The notes below the pieces were generated by a model. It searched no databases. It was not told the DNA's origin and saw only the letters and a program-made list of their open reading frames with translations. Source: Curtobacterium sp. 9128 (GTDB taxonomy: Bacteria > Actinomycetota > Actinomycetes > Actinomycetales > Microbacteriaceae). From it: DNA of 64,000 nt. Below, in pieces: positions 7,826 through 16,561 of this stretch (the stretch's first letter is position 1; each line of letters opens with the position of its first letter). The position numbers and the translations under genes are program-made. The stretch is taken from NCBI RefSeq assembly GCF_007673775.1, contig NZ_VEAF01000002.1, forward strand, positions 346,606-410,605. The letters run 5' to 3'.

Positions 7826-10800
7826 CGATGGTCCGGCTCAACGCCTTCGGTCTCGCAGCCGACGGCGACGACGTCTCCGGCGTCGCACACGACATCGCGA
7901 CGGCGTGGAGCACGCTCCACTCGGCGCTGCACGGCACCGCGGGGATGGCGGGCGACGACGAGAGCGCGGAGCAGTTCGCGAACGTCTACGACAGCCAGGC
8001 GAAGAGCGCGGCGACCTCCGCGAAGAACCTCGTCGGCATGCTCGCCGCGTTCGAGACGCTCCTCGCGGGCACGGGTTCGGCGTACAAGGACGCCGAGATG
8101 GCCAGCGCGGGCCAGCAGGGCGGTTCCGGCATCACGATCCCGTCGAGCCACTACACCGTCGCGACCGACCTCCCCTCGTCGCTCGGGGCCGGTTGGCCCG
8201 GCGGCTGGGGCAAGGTCGAGGACGTACTGCAGGACGCCCTCCGGGCGATCGGCGTCCAGCTGCCCCAGGGCGACCCCGACAAGCTCTCGTCGGCGGCGGA
8301 GTCCTGGAACCAGTACGAGTCGGCGATGCGGACCGCGTCGGGCAAGCTGAGCGCCGGGCTCGGCCAGGTGAACGCCGCGGACATCCCCCAGAAGGCGACG
8401 ATCGTCGCCGCGAAGCACACGATGTCCGAGCACATCACCACCGCGGCCGAGGCGGCCACCGGTGCCGCGGCGTCGCTGAAGCAGATCAAGGCCAACTACG
8501 ACCAGGCGGCCGAGGAGATCCGTTCGATGATCGAGCAGCTCCTCGCGGAGCTCGCGGTCGACGTGGGCATCAGCATCGCGCTCTCGTTCGTCACGTTCGG
8601 CCTCGGCGCACTCGCCGGAGCGGCCAACGGTGCTCGTATCGTCGTCACCTGGGCCACCCGGATCGCCAGCGTCATCAAGAAGCTCGCCTTCCTCAACAAG
8701 ATCCACGCGGAGCAGTTCCTCAAGGCCGCGAACATGCTCCGGAAGCTCGAGCACGGCTCCTTCGTGACGAGGTTCACGTACGAGACGGTCAAGGGCACCA
8801 TCAGCGGCACCGCTGCCCCGATCATCGTGAACGCCCTGCACGGCAAGGGCACGTCGATGAACGACATCCTCTCGGCCGCCGCCGGATCGGTCGTCGGCGG
8901 CGTGTTCGGCGGCTTCGGAGGCGCGGCGATGAACCGCCTCGGCCGCAGCGCCGCGGGCGACGCCGCCGGAGCCGTCGCGCCGTCGTTCTTCAAGGCGACC
9001 GCGGTCGAGGGCGCCAAGAGCGCCGCGACCGGTGCCGTCGGCGGCGCGGCCGGCAACGTGGCACAGGACGGCGTCGCCGCCGCACTGGACCCGGAGCACC
9101 ACCACTTCAACGTCCTGCAGTCGCTCGCCAACGGGACGGTATTCGGCACCGTGGGCGGAGCGACCATCGGCGCGGGCAGCTACGCCGCCGGCAAGGGCTG
9201 GCATGCGGTCAGCGGGGGTGGCGACTCCTCGGGAGCCACCCCGACCGTCGACGTCGACGTCACCGCCGTGGACGGCGGTACGCACGTGGACAGCGGCTCG
9301 TCGGCTGGGCACGCGCCGGCGACGCACCAGGCGACGGCGACGCACGACCCCACGGCGACGCACGAACCGGCCGCGACGCACGAGCCGACGGCGACGCACA
9401 CGACGACGGCCACGCACGAGACGACCGCGGGACACGAGTCACCTGCGGGACACGAGTCGCCGGCAGCAACGACCGACACCGCTGCGCACGCGCCGAGCAT
9501 CGAGCACTCGGCTCCGGTCGCCGGTGCGGACGCGTCGACGACGCCGAGCCACGCTGCGGCCGGCGAGCGCCCGCACGTCGACGGATCGCAGACGCCGGTC
9601 GTGAACGAGTCCGCGCAGGCGAGCACGTCGGCGCACGGCGCGGGTGAGCGGCCGCACATCGACGGGTCACAGACGCCCGTCGTGAACGAGGCCGCGCACT
9701 CCGGATCGACCGCGGATGGCACCGGGAGCCACGTGGCGGTCGACCACGTCGACGCGCCCGCGCACGTGGAGACGCCCGCACACGACGGCACGTCGGCGCA
9801 CGCCGATGGGCCGAACGCTCCGCACGAGGCAGCATCGTCGCACGGAGGATCAAGCGACGGCACCCCGGCTCACGACACCACCGGGACGCACGAGACGACC
9901 GTGGGGCGCGGCGCCGCGTCTGGCCACGAGCCGAGCGGCACCCACGACGGCACGACTGCTCCCGCGACGCCGAACGCGGCTGAACACAGCAGCGCTGCTG
10001 ATCACAGCACCGCGGCCGCCGACGCTCCCACGTCCGGAGCGAACAGTGCCCCCACGATGCACGTCGACGCGACACAGACGCATCCTTCGGCTGAGTCGCC
10101 CACAGTGGTGGAAGGCGGAGAGCAGGCAACCCACACGGCAGGCGAGACGTCGAACTCGGCTCCGCACGAGGACCTCAGTGCTGGGACCATCCGCTCGGAC
10201 GTCGCGGATCCGGGTGCGCCATCACACGCGGACCTCGCATCGGCAGAGTCGCGTGTCACGCACGACCCGAGCTCGGCGCCTCATGACGCTGCCCCATCGC
10301 AGATCGCCCGCGACGCTGCTCCCGGCGAGAACGCGGTCTCAGCTCCTGCCGAAGGGCATGACACCGGCCGCGCGGTCGGGACAAACGATCACTCGCCCGT
10401 CGGCGCCGGCTCGAACGGCCTGGCGGGCGCAGGGGGCGCTGCTGCTGCAGGCGCGGTCGCGACGCACCCGTCGGTCTCACGCGTCGCCGCGCCTTCCACG
10501 GCCGGCCAGGGCGGGCACGGACAGGATGCCGCTCCCGCCACGTCGGCAACGGAGTCTGAGACGGCGGCCGCTGGCGGACGAGGAACGGCCACCGCGGGCT
10601 CTGACGGCCCCATCAACGGAGAGGACCTCCGTACACGGCACCTCACGACGTACACCCGTTCGGAGTTGGATCGCGTCGCGTCGTTCAACGATGCGGACCG
10701 AACCATCCTGCCCGGCGAGGAACTCCGGAAGGTCCTCGATCCGAAGGACGTCAAAGCAGCGATCGGTGAACGTTTCGACCTCGAAGCCCGCGACTCGTAC

Positions 10801-11454
10801 GGACCTGTCGAAGAATCGCAGTACGGCGCTCCCGCGAACGCGCGTGGGTTCCACGCACGCGCGTCGGCCTCGACCACGACCCGTGCGGACGAGTTCCGCG
10901 CGAGCCTGGGCCTGAACTACTCGGGCACGCCCTACTCCGGGCAGCCCGACCAACCCGTCTTCTTCCTCGACCACCGGGTGAGCAGCGCAACCGCCGCTCG
11001 CTTCATCTCGGAAGACGAGCCCCTCCAGATGGTGCGGGAAGTCGCGGCCGCACGACCGGATTGGGACGACCTCTCCACTGCGCAACGGCGCGAGGTCATC
11101 GAGCAGGGCTACCGGGACACCGAGCTGTACTCAGGCCTCGACCCGGACGCGGCATCGGACTTCCGGGGTCACCTCGATGCACGCGTCGCAGATGCGCTGA
11201 AGCCCTTCCCGATCGGCGGCGCTGAAGCGGACTCCTCGACGAATCCGTATCGCGGGAACGGTTGGGCCGGCATCGACGGGTACGCCACGCGTGAGTTCAG
11301 CGCACGCAACGAGGGCGGAGTTCCGTGGGGGACGTTGCCCGAGATCACGGACGGTGCGACGATCTCCGTCCGTCGCACCGGGGAGCCGGATCGTGTGCTC
11401 GCCGTCTTCCATCGCATCTCGCCCACCGAGGGCGAGTGGCTCCCGCTTTGGTGA
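7822..11454 (+). CDS. T7SS polymorphic toxin-like effector, novel C-terminal domain
   Basis: 1210 residues, ATG at 7822 in an ATGA overlap. Domains: a helical WXG100/LXG-like N-terminus (about 1-105); a second helical segment (about 150-245); a hydrophobic glycine/alanine-rich region with membrane-active character (about 245-470); a His/Thr/Pro/Ser low-complexity stretch (about 480-930); and a compact C-terminal domain (about 932-1210). The low-complexity part includes ATHEP-type repeats and two copies of a GERPH.DGSQTPVVNE block (9559 and 9640). This is the classic layout of a secreted toxin with a replaceable C-terminal warhead. The C-terminal domain matches no toxin family I can name; conserved-looking points are the NGWAGIDGYATREF and EWLPLW segments. 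Codon use turns more A/T-rich towards the 3' end. Confidence 0.85.
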   Translation: MTMVRLNAFGLAADGDDVSGVAHDIATAWSTLHSALHGTAGMAGDDESAEQFANVYDSQAKSAATSAKNLVGMLAAFETLLAGTGSAYKDAEMASAGQQGGSGITIPSSHYTVATDLPSSLGAGWPGGWGKVEDVLQDALRAIGVQLPQGDPDKLSSAAESWNQYESAMRTASGKLSAGLGQVNAADIPQKATIVAAKHTMSEHITTAAEAATGAAASLKQIKANYDQAAEEIRSMIEQLLAELAVDVGISIALSFVTFGLGALAGAANGARIVVTWATRIASVIKKLAFLNKIHAEQFLKAANMLRKLEHGSFVTRFTYETVKGTISGTAAPIIVNALHGKGTSMNDILSAAAGSVVGGVFGGFGGAAMNRLGRSAAGDAAGAVAPSFFKATAVEGAKSAATGAVGGAAGNVAQDGVAAALDPEHHHFNVLQSLANGTVFGTVGGATIGAGSYAAGKGWHAVSGGGDSSGATPTVDVDVTAVDGGTHVDSGSSAGHAPATHQATATHDPTATHEPAATHEPTATHTTTATHETTAGHESPAGHESPAATTDTAAHAPSIEHSAPVAGADASTTPSHAAAGERPHVDGSQTPVVNESAQASTSAHGAGERPHIDGSQTPVVNEAAHSGSTADGTGSHVAVDHVDAPAHVETPAHDGTSAHADGPNAPHEAASSHGGSSDGTPAHDTTGTHETTVGRGAASGHEPSGTHDGTTAPATPNAAEHSSAADHSTAAADAPTSGANSAPTMHVDATQTHPSAESPTVVEGGEQATHTAGETSNSAPHEDLSAGTIRSDVADPGAPSHADLASAESRVTHDPSSAPHDAAPSQIARDAAPGENAVSAPAEGHDTGRAVGTNDHSPVGAGSNGLAGAGGAAAAGAVATHPSVSRVAAPSTAGQGGHGQDAAPATSATESETAAAGGRGTATAGSDGPINGEDLRTRHLTTYTRSELDRVASFNDADRTILPGEELRKVLDPKDVKAAIGERFDLEARDSYGPVEESQYGAPANARGFHARASASTTTRADEFRASLGLNYSGTPYSGQPDQPVFFLDHRVSSATAARFISEDEPLQMVREVAAARPDWDDLSTAQRREVIEQGYRDTELYSGLDPDAASDFRGHLDARVADALKPFPIGGAEADSSTNPYRGNGWAGIDGYATREFSARNEGGVPWGTLPEITDGATISVRRTGEPDRVLAVFHRISPTEGEWLPLW
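9559..9696 (+). repeat. 81-bp-period direct duplication within effector gene
   Basis: Two copies of a block coding GERPH(V/I)DGSQTPVVNE begin at about 9559 and 9640. Third-base differences between them show the duplication is not recent. Confidence 0.75.
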
Positions 11455-12467
11455 CTCCCGTCTCACGGCCGATCGCGCTGCGAGTCGTCGGTCGTGAGGG
11501 AGCTGCGCAGCAGATCGACGCATTCGCGGACGTCTACGCGTGGTGGCGCGGACTGTCGGTCCGGCTGGCCCACGATGTCGCAGACCGGCTGATCGGCGAG
11601 GGACAGAGCGGCCAGGCAGAGGTCGAACGTGCGGGCGCCCGGCTGCTCGATCGAAGCGGTGACTTCCTGGTCGAGCTCGACGACCGCGAAGGAGAGCTCG
11701 TCGGGCTGCGAACACGGATCGTCGTCCAGCACCCGGTCGACTCACGGCCGGTTCTGGATCGCAGCGCGCTCCCGGTTCTGGACCTGCCGACGGTGTTCTC
11801 CAGGACGACGCTCCTCGGGAGCTTCTGCGGATCGGACGCGGAGCTGGTGGCGGAAGACGACGACGCAGTGTTGCTTCACGTGTCGTCCGGCCCGATGCCC
11901 GCCAGTGGACTGCCGTTCGGACGCACCGGCGCATGGCGCGGGTGGGTGAAGCGGGAGGACTTCCTCGCGACGAATGCGAAGACGGTCGTCTGGGGTGGCG
12001 CATCTGCGCCCGGAGTGCGCGTCGGCACATGGGTCGAGGTCGACGGACGTCTGTACCCGCTCCGGTTCCCGGACCGGGACGGCCCTCTCGCAGCGCTCGA
12101 CTCGAGCTTTCCGGAGTTCCCACGAGTCTCCGTAGCGAGCCCTCGGGTCGGAGCGTCTGCGGCCGTGCCATGGTCGGCCGTCACCGCGGCACCGGTCTTC
12201 GGCGCAACAGCGGAAGTGTCGGGAGTCCCCGTCCAGCTCGACGCCTCAGTTTGGCCGTGGCGCATGGACTCGATCCGTGTCAAGGCATCCGAGTCGTTCC
12301 CCGAACGTGCTCCGGACGGGTATGCGTGGCGTCTGCCGGGCTCGGATCCGACCGTCGCACACGTCCGGTACGTCGACCTCGATCACTTGTCCTCACCTGA
12401 CGAGCACGCCAGGTTCCGTCACACGTCGTACACGAACGGTTCTTCCCACTGGCGATCCGTCTCCTAG
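11451..12467 (+). CDS. Unknown protein coupled to the effector, candidate immunity
   Basis: 338 residues, soluble. The GTG at 11451 overlaps the effector stop (GTGA), the usual place for the immunity gene of a T7SS toxin. No signal or membrane segment is seen, which fits a cytoplasmic antagonist. It contains a motif GTWVEVDGRLYPLRF (about residue 190) loosely echoed in the small gene at 13453. I recognise no family. Its codon use is less G/C-biased than the flanks, as in the effector tail. It could instead be another toxin-module remnant. Confidence 0.7.
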   Translation: MTPVSRPIALRVVGREGAAQQIDAFADVYAWWRGLSVRLAHDVADRLIGEGQSGQAEVERAGARLLDRSGDFLVELDDREGELVGLRTRIVVQHPVDSRPVLDRSALPVLDLPTVFSRTTLLGSFCGSDAELVAEDDDAVLLHVSSGPMPASGLPFGRTGAWRGWVKREDFLATNAKTVVWGGASAPGVRVGTWVEVDGRLYPLRFPDRDGPLAALDSSFPEFPRVSVASPRVGASAAVPWSAVTAAPVFGATAEVSGVPVQLDASVWPWRMDSIRVKASESFPERAPDGYAWRLPGSDPTVAHVRYVDLDHLSSPDEHARFRHTSYTNGSSHWRSVS

Positions 12468-12470
12468 GGT
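12465..12470 (+). promoter_or_regulatory. -10-like TAGGGT overlapping a stop codon
   Basis: TAGGGT begins with the TAG stop of the upstream gene and lies 36 nt before the ATG at 12507. It would give a short leader carrying the GAGG site of the next gene. Confidence 0.4.
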
Positions 12471-12506
12471 GGTCACAAACCCGAGATCGATTCCGAGGTC
12501 ACACGA

Positions 12507-13448
12507 ATGAGCGAGCGCGCGGTCGTCCAGAAGGCACTCACGCCTGCGATGTCGGACGCCATCTTCCGATCGAGCTACGAGCGGATCGCCGGGTACGTCA
12601 TCCCCGCCGATGACGTCAGCGGTGTCGCTGGGATCCCTGACCTCCTCAGCGTCCATGGGCTGCGCTTCCCCGGTTCACCGTTCCACGACGAACTCTCCCA
12701 GGTCGACGTCCTCCGATTCCCCTCGGGATCCAATCTCAACGCCCAGCGAGCCCTCGGCGGCACGAGCGCAGAGGAAGCAGAGCGGAACGGCGGCACGTTC
12801 GTCGAGCATCCTCCGTTCACCGGTACGGGTTTCGCTGGCCTGGACCGCCCTGCGGTTCCGGTCTACTGGGTACCGACACACCGTCCGCCGGTCGGAACCG
12901 AGTTGTGGCGGTACGAGGTCAGCGGCTCGTCGAGGTTCCTCGCTCGTTACGGAGGGGTCGCGGACGGATGGACATTCCGGCAGGATCTCGAGGCTCGCCG
13001 GCCAGCCCACGGGCGAGACCTCAGCCGCTTCACCGGTGGTCTTGCGCGGATGGCCGGGGAGGTGTTCCTCGCCGATCTCGTCGAGGATGGTGTCGATGTC
13101 GTTGCCAGTGGGTCCGACGTGGCGCCATTCCTTTCGCCGTCGGACAACGGATTGCACGTCGCACATCTGGCGCTCGATGCAATCGAGGAGTACTTCGAAC
13201 TCGATGTCCGGGTGAACTTCAACGGCATCGACTTCCGCGTCACCGGTCAACGTCGCGACACCCGATCCGGCGCAGTGCTCGAAGCCACGAGCCTCACGCA
13301 CAACGTCCAGATCCTGGAGGCGCTCGGGTTGACGAAGGTCGACGCTGGCGTTTACGAGGCCGACCTGCCGCACGAACTCCTTGACACGGCGCACACCGAG
13401 CAGGTCCAACTCCCTGGCTGGCCCGGAACGATCCGTCAGCCGAGCTGA
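12507..13448 (+). CDS. Unknown protein, tandem paralogue A
   Basis: 313 residues, soluble, unknown function. It aligns end to end with the protein at 13833. Shared blocks include QKA(L/I)TP, AGYVIP, (S/A)VHGL.FP.(S/T)PF, FTGTGF, GTELWRY/GAEIWRY, ARY.GV and PGWPG. The ATG at 12507 follows CGAGGTCACACGA. Third codon positions are visibly more A/T-rich than in paralogue B, suggesting more recent acquisition or divergence. An immunity or toxin-associated role is inferred only from location. Confidence 0.75.
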   Translation: MSERAVVQKALTPAMSDAIFRSSYERIAGYVIPADDVSGVAGIPDLLSVHGLRFPGSPFHDELSQVDVLRFPSGSNLNAQRALGGTSAEEAERNGGTFVEHPPFTGTGFAGLDRPAVPVYWVPTHRPPVGTELWRYEVSGSSRFLARYGGVADGWTFRQDLEARRPAHGRDLSRFTGGLARMAGEVFLADLVEDGVDVVASGSDVAPFLSPSDNGLHVAHLALDAIEEYFELDVRVNFNGIDFRVTGQRRDTRSGAVLEATSLTHNVQILEALGLTKVDAGVYEADLPHELLDTAHTEQVQLPGWPGTIRQPS

Positions 13449-13452
13449 GCGG

Positions 13453-13782
13453 GTGCTGCGCCACACGATCGACAGTGAATTCCGTATCTGCGAAACCACT
13501 TGGGCGGGGATCGTCGGCGACGGATTCGGCGGGACGAGGTCCAGGAGTCGACGGATCCGGACGACGGCTGACGTGGAAGGACGACGAGTCGTGATCGACG
13601 CGCCCTGGAGCGGTCTCATGCAACAGGCCGTCGAGGTCCGCGCCGAGGACGCGGAGCCGGGCACCGTGTTCGCGCACGACGGCCATCCGATCCGTTTCCG
13701 GAACCGCGAGCAGGGCGTGACCGCATTCGTCCGCCCGTCCGATCTCCACAACCTGACGAGCGAGGTCGCATCGTCCGAGTGA
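13453..13782 (+). CDS. Small unknown protein, possible remnant
   Basis: 109 residues if GTG 13453 is the start; no convincing ribosome binding site is seen. The first 35 residues look like non-selected frame. The last 60 (from EGRRVVIDAP) look protein-like, with GTVFAHDGHPIRF and VRPSDL segments resembling parts of the protein at 11451. It sits between the two paralogues and may be the surviving 3' part of a decayed gene related to 11451. A TAGGAT box follows it for the next gene. Confidence 0.45.
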   Translation: MLRHTIDSEFRICETTWAGIVGDGFGGTRSRSRRIRTTADVEGRRVVIDAPWSGLMQQAVEVRAEDAEPGTVFAHDGHPIRFRNREQGVTAFVRPSDLHNLTSEVASSE

Positions 13783-13832
13783 GTTCCTAGGATGGGTGCA
13801 GCGACACCGGTGAGGACCGCAGGGGGGAGCAC

Positions 13833-14750
13833 TTGAGCGCCACGATCATGCAGAAGGCGATCACGCCGCAGCTCAGCGACGGGTACTTCAACGGCTGGAT
13901 CGAACGGGTGGCCGGGTACGTGATCCCGCTCGACGCAGCGGCGGGACTGCAGCAGATCGCCGACCTGATCGCCGTGCACGGCCTCGACTTCCCGGCGACG
14001 CCGTTCTCCGCGGACATGCCGTACCTCGACGTCCTGCGTTTCGAGGCGGCTCCCGAGCTCTTCATCACACCGGCGGTGGGCGGAACCGACGAACGCACCG
14101 CGGCGTTGCTCGGCGCGATGTGGGTCGACCACGAGCCCTTCACCGGTACAGGGTTCGTCCCGAACGACCTCGACCGGACGGTCCCACTTTCGTGGATGCC
14201 GTCCCACCGCATCCCGTACGGTGCCGAGATCTGGCGCTACGACGGCAGCGGCCCCTCGACCTTCGTCGCACGGTATGCCGGCGTCCACATCGGGTGGGTC
14301 TACCGTGACGACCTCCAAGCCCGACGCACCCTCCAGGGCCGGATGATCTCGCGGTACAGCGGGGGCATCGCGACGGTCGACGGCGAGCGCTACATCGGCG
14401 ACATCCTCGAAGAGACCCACGTGGCGATCGTCCGGCCCGATCCGGCTGCCGAGCGGGACGGCTTCGTCCAGACGAGCCCCGTCGTCCCGATCGAGGACGT
14501 CTCGGAGTTCTGCGAGCTCGACATCAGGATCCGCTGGAACGGACTCGACCTCCGTGTCTCCGACGAGGTGCCGACCGGTCCGCGTGAGATCGGACTCGCC
14601 GCGACGTCACTCCAGCACGACTACCGCCGGAACGAAGGGCTCGAGCTGACCAAGCTCGACGCCGACTGGTACGAGGCGACGCTGCCGCTCGACGTCTTGT
14701 CGGGCGCCGAGGTCCGCCAGACGCAACGCCCCGGGTGGCCGGGAGCCTGA
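13833..14750 (+). CDS. Unknown protein, tandem paralogue B
   Basis: 305 residues, soluble, unknown function; paralogue of the protein at 12507 along its length. The start is TTG 13833, chosen because an AGGGGGGAG site sits 4-5 nt upstream and because it matches the paralogue N-terminus (MSxxxxxQKA). An ATG 15 nt downstream is too far from the site. Codon use is host-like, unlike paralogue A. A GCGCCGA/TCGGCGC hairpin follows the stop. Confidence 0.75.
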   Translation: MSATIMQKAITPQLSDGYFNGWIERVAGYVIPLDAAAGLQQIADLIAVHGLDFPATPFSADMPYLDVLRFEAAPELFITPAVGGTDERTAALLGAMWVDHEPFTGTGFVPNDLDRTVPLSWMPSHRIPYGAEIWRYDGSGPSTFVARYAGVHIGWVYRDDLQARRTLQGRMISRYSGGIATVDGERYIGDILEETHVAIVRPDPAAERDGFVQTSPVVPIEDVSEFCELDIRIRWNGLDLRVSDEVPTGPREIGLAATSLQHDYRRNEGLELTKLDADWYEATLPLDVLSGAEVRQTQRPGWPGA

Positions 14751-14751
14751 T

Positions 14752-14770
14752 GCGCCGAAGCACTCGGCGC
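14752..14770 (+). terminator. Stem-loop after paralogue B
   Basis: GCGCCGA and TCGGCGC pair perfectly around a 5-nt loop immediately after the stop codon. There is no T-run, so termination efficiency is uncertain. Confidence 0.4.
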
Positions 14771-15132
14771 CTGCCCGGTCTGTCGGACGGCGTCGAACGC
14801 ACGGCGCGCGCGTCCGGCGGATCCGGCTTCGCCGTTGCCCGGTGCCGCTGGGAGGTTGCCGCGGCTGCGACGTCGGAGCTGCAGCGGTGAACGGTACCCC
14901 ACCGCATTCCGGCCACGCAGCCCGCACGCCGACGTGGTCCCGTACGGATCGGTCCGCGGCATCGGGTCGGGATCCCCGACCGAGCGCCTCGATCTCGGTC
15001 TGGGGAACACTCCTCGGCGTCGACGTCACGATGCAACGCGAGAGCGGTGTCGTCATCGCAACTGGCTCTGCTCGCCCACAAGACCTCGCCCGACCCGGCG
15101 TGCCGTCGACCGACCCGCAGACGTTCGCAACG

Positions 15133-15164
15133 TGCCGAATCCCAGAATTCGGCATCCCGAATTC
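15133..15164 (+). promoter_or_regulatory. Overlapping palindromic operators of mntH
   Basis: TGCCGAAT...ATTCGGCA (15133-15154, 6-nt spacer) overlaps GAATTCGG-CATC-CCGAATTC (15145-15164). Both are perfect inverted repeats of 8-nt arms. They cover the -35 region (TTCGGC) and end 5 nt before the -10 (CATGCT, 15170), which lies 7 nt before the ATG. A DtxR/MntR-type manganese repressor is the likely ligand; that identity is inferred. Confidence 0.65.
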
Positions 15165-15182
15165 TCTGGCATGCTGGTGCCC

Positions 15183-16436
15183 ATGACCGACACTGCCGCC
15201 CGTCTGGCCGCCCCGGGTGACGCGCCGCGGAAGCGCGCTGCGAGCCTGACGCTCCTCGGTCCCGCGTTCGTCGCGGCCATCGCCTACGTGGACCCCGGCA
15301 ACGTGGCCGCGAACCTCACGGCCGGGGCGAAGTACGGCTACCTGCTGCTGTGGGTCCTGGTGGCCGCGAACGCCAGCGCCGTCGTCGTGCAGTACCTGTC
15401 GGCGAAGCTCGGCGTGGTGACGGGGAAGTCGCTGCCGGAACTCCTCGGCATGCGGATGCGGCGCGCACCGCGGCTGCTCTTCTGGGCGCAGGCGGAGATC
15501 GTCGCGGCGGCAACAGACATCGCCGAGGTGATCGGCGGTGCACTGGCGCTGCACCTGCTGTTCGGACTGCCGCTCGTGGTGGGTGGTCTGATCACGGGGG
15601 TCGTGTCGATGGCGATCCTCGTGCTGCAGAACCGGCGGGGCGCACGCACGTTCGAGGTCGTCGTCACGGCCATGCTCGCGGTCCTGACGATCGGGTTCTG
15701 CGCGGGACTGCTGTTCGCGCAGGTCTCCCCCGGTGCGCTCGTGTCCGGACTCGTGCCGCGGTTCCAGGGCTCGGAGTCCGTGCTGCTCGCAGCGTCGATG
15801 CTCGGCGCGACGGTGATGCCGCACGCGGTGTACCTGCACTCGGCGCTCGCGCGCGACCGGCACGGGGACACCCCGGCGGGGCCGGAGCGGCGACGCGTGC
15901 TGGTGATGACCCGCTGGGACGTGGCGCTCGCGCTCATCGTGGCCGGCGGCGTGAACGTCTGCATGCTCGTGCTCGCCGCGGCGACGCTGCCCGGCGTGCC
16001 GGGGACCGACTCGATCCCGGGAGCGCAGGCCGCCATCGCGGTCCACGTCGGACCGGTCGTCGGGGTGCTGTTCGCGGTGGGGCTGTTGGCCTCCGGCCTC
16101 GCCTCGACCTCGGTGGGGTGCATGGCCGGCGCGGAGATCATGCACGGCCTGCTGCACCTGCGGGTGCCGGTGCTCGCGCGTCGGCTGGTGACGCTCGTCC
16201 CGGCGATCGTGCTGCTCGCGGTCAACGCCGACGCGACGATGCTGCTCGTCGTGAGCCAGGTGGTGCTGAGCTTCGGGATCGCGTTCGCGATCGTCCCGCT
16301 GGTCGCCTACACGTCACGCCGGAGCGTCATGGGGTCCGACGTGAACGCGTTCGGGACGCGGATCGTCGCGTGGGTGATCGCGGCGGTGATCGTCGCGCTC
16401 AACGTGGCGTTGGTCGTGCTGACGCTGGCCGGGTGA
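15183..16436 (+). CDS. mntH: NRAMP-family Mn(II)/divalent metal-proton symporter
   Basis: 417 residues, the usual length, with 11 membrane helices. The metal-binding signature DPGN is in helix 1 (AIAYVDPGNVA, about residue 37) and the second signature is GATVMPHAVYLHS (about 215). NRAMP proteins take up Mn(II), and sometimes Fe(II), with protons. The ATG at 15183 lies 7 nt after a CATGCT -10 element; no ribosome binding site is present, so it is probably leaderless. The overlapping palindromes upstream fit repression when manganese is plentiful. Confidence 0.93.
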   Translation: MTDTAARLAAPGDAPRKRAASLTLLGPAFVAAIAYVDPGNVAANLTAGAKYGYLLLWVLVAANASAVVVQYLSAKLGVVTGKSLPELLGMRMRRAPRLLFWAQAEIVAAATDIAEVIGGALALHLLFGLPLVVGGLITGVVSMAILVLQNRRGARTFEVVVTAMLAVLTIGFCAGLLFAQVSPGALVSGLVPRFQGSESVLLAASMLGATVMPHAVYLHSALARDRHGDTPAGPERRRVLVMTRWDVALALIVAGGVNVCMLVLAAATLPGVPGTDSIPGAQAAIAVHVGPVVGVLFAVGLLASGLASTSVGCMAGAEIMHGLLHLRVPVLARRLVTLVPAIVLLAVNADATMLLVVSQVVLSFGIAFAIVPLVAYTSRRSVMGSDVNAFGTRIVAWVIAAVIVALNVALVVLTLAG

Positions 16437-16561
16437 CGCGGGCGCGGGCGCGGGCCGGGCGCGCGGGCCGGCCAGCGTCGTCACGCGCTGCGCGACGGTC
16501 CACGCGTGCTCGACGCCGTGGGGTGTCGCGCAGCGCGTGGGACCGCCGCGGAGTCGACGTG

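Larger units (their letters stand above)
14751..15182. other. 432-bp gap without a convincing gene
   Basis: I see no credible coding sequence here. It holds a hairpin right after the upstream stop and, at its end, the mntH promoter with overlapping palindromes. The middle is G/C-rich and featureless to me; it may contain decayed coding sequence. Confidence 0.5.

Noticed and set aside
14820..15182. Short open frames upstream of mntH as genes
   Set aside because: They lack ribosome binding sites and protein-like composition, and they run into the mntH operator region.
16440..16500. G/C-only tract after mntH as a regulatory element
   Set aside because: It is simple GCGGGC repetition between convergent genes with no dyad or conserved spacing; nothing specific can be supported.
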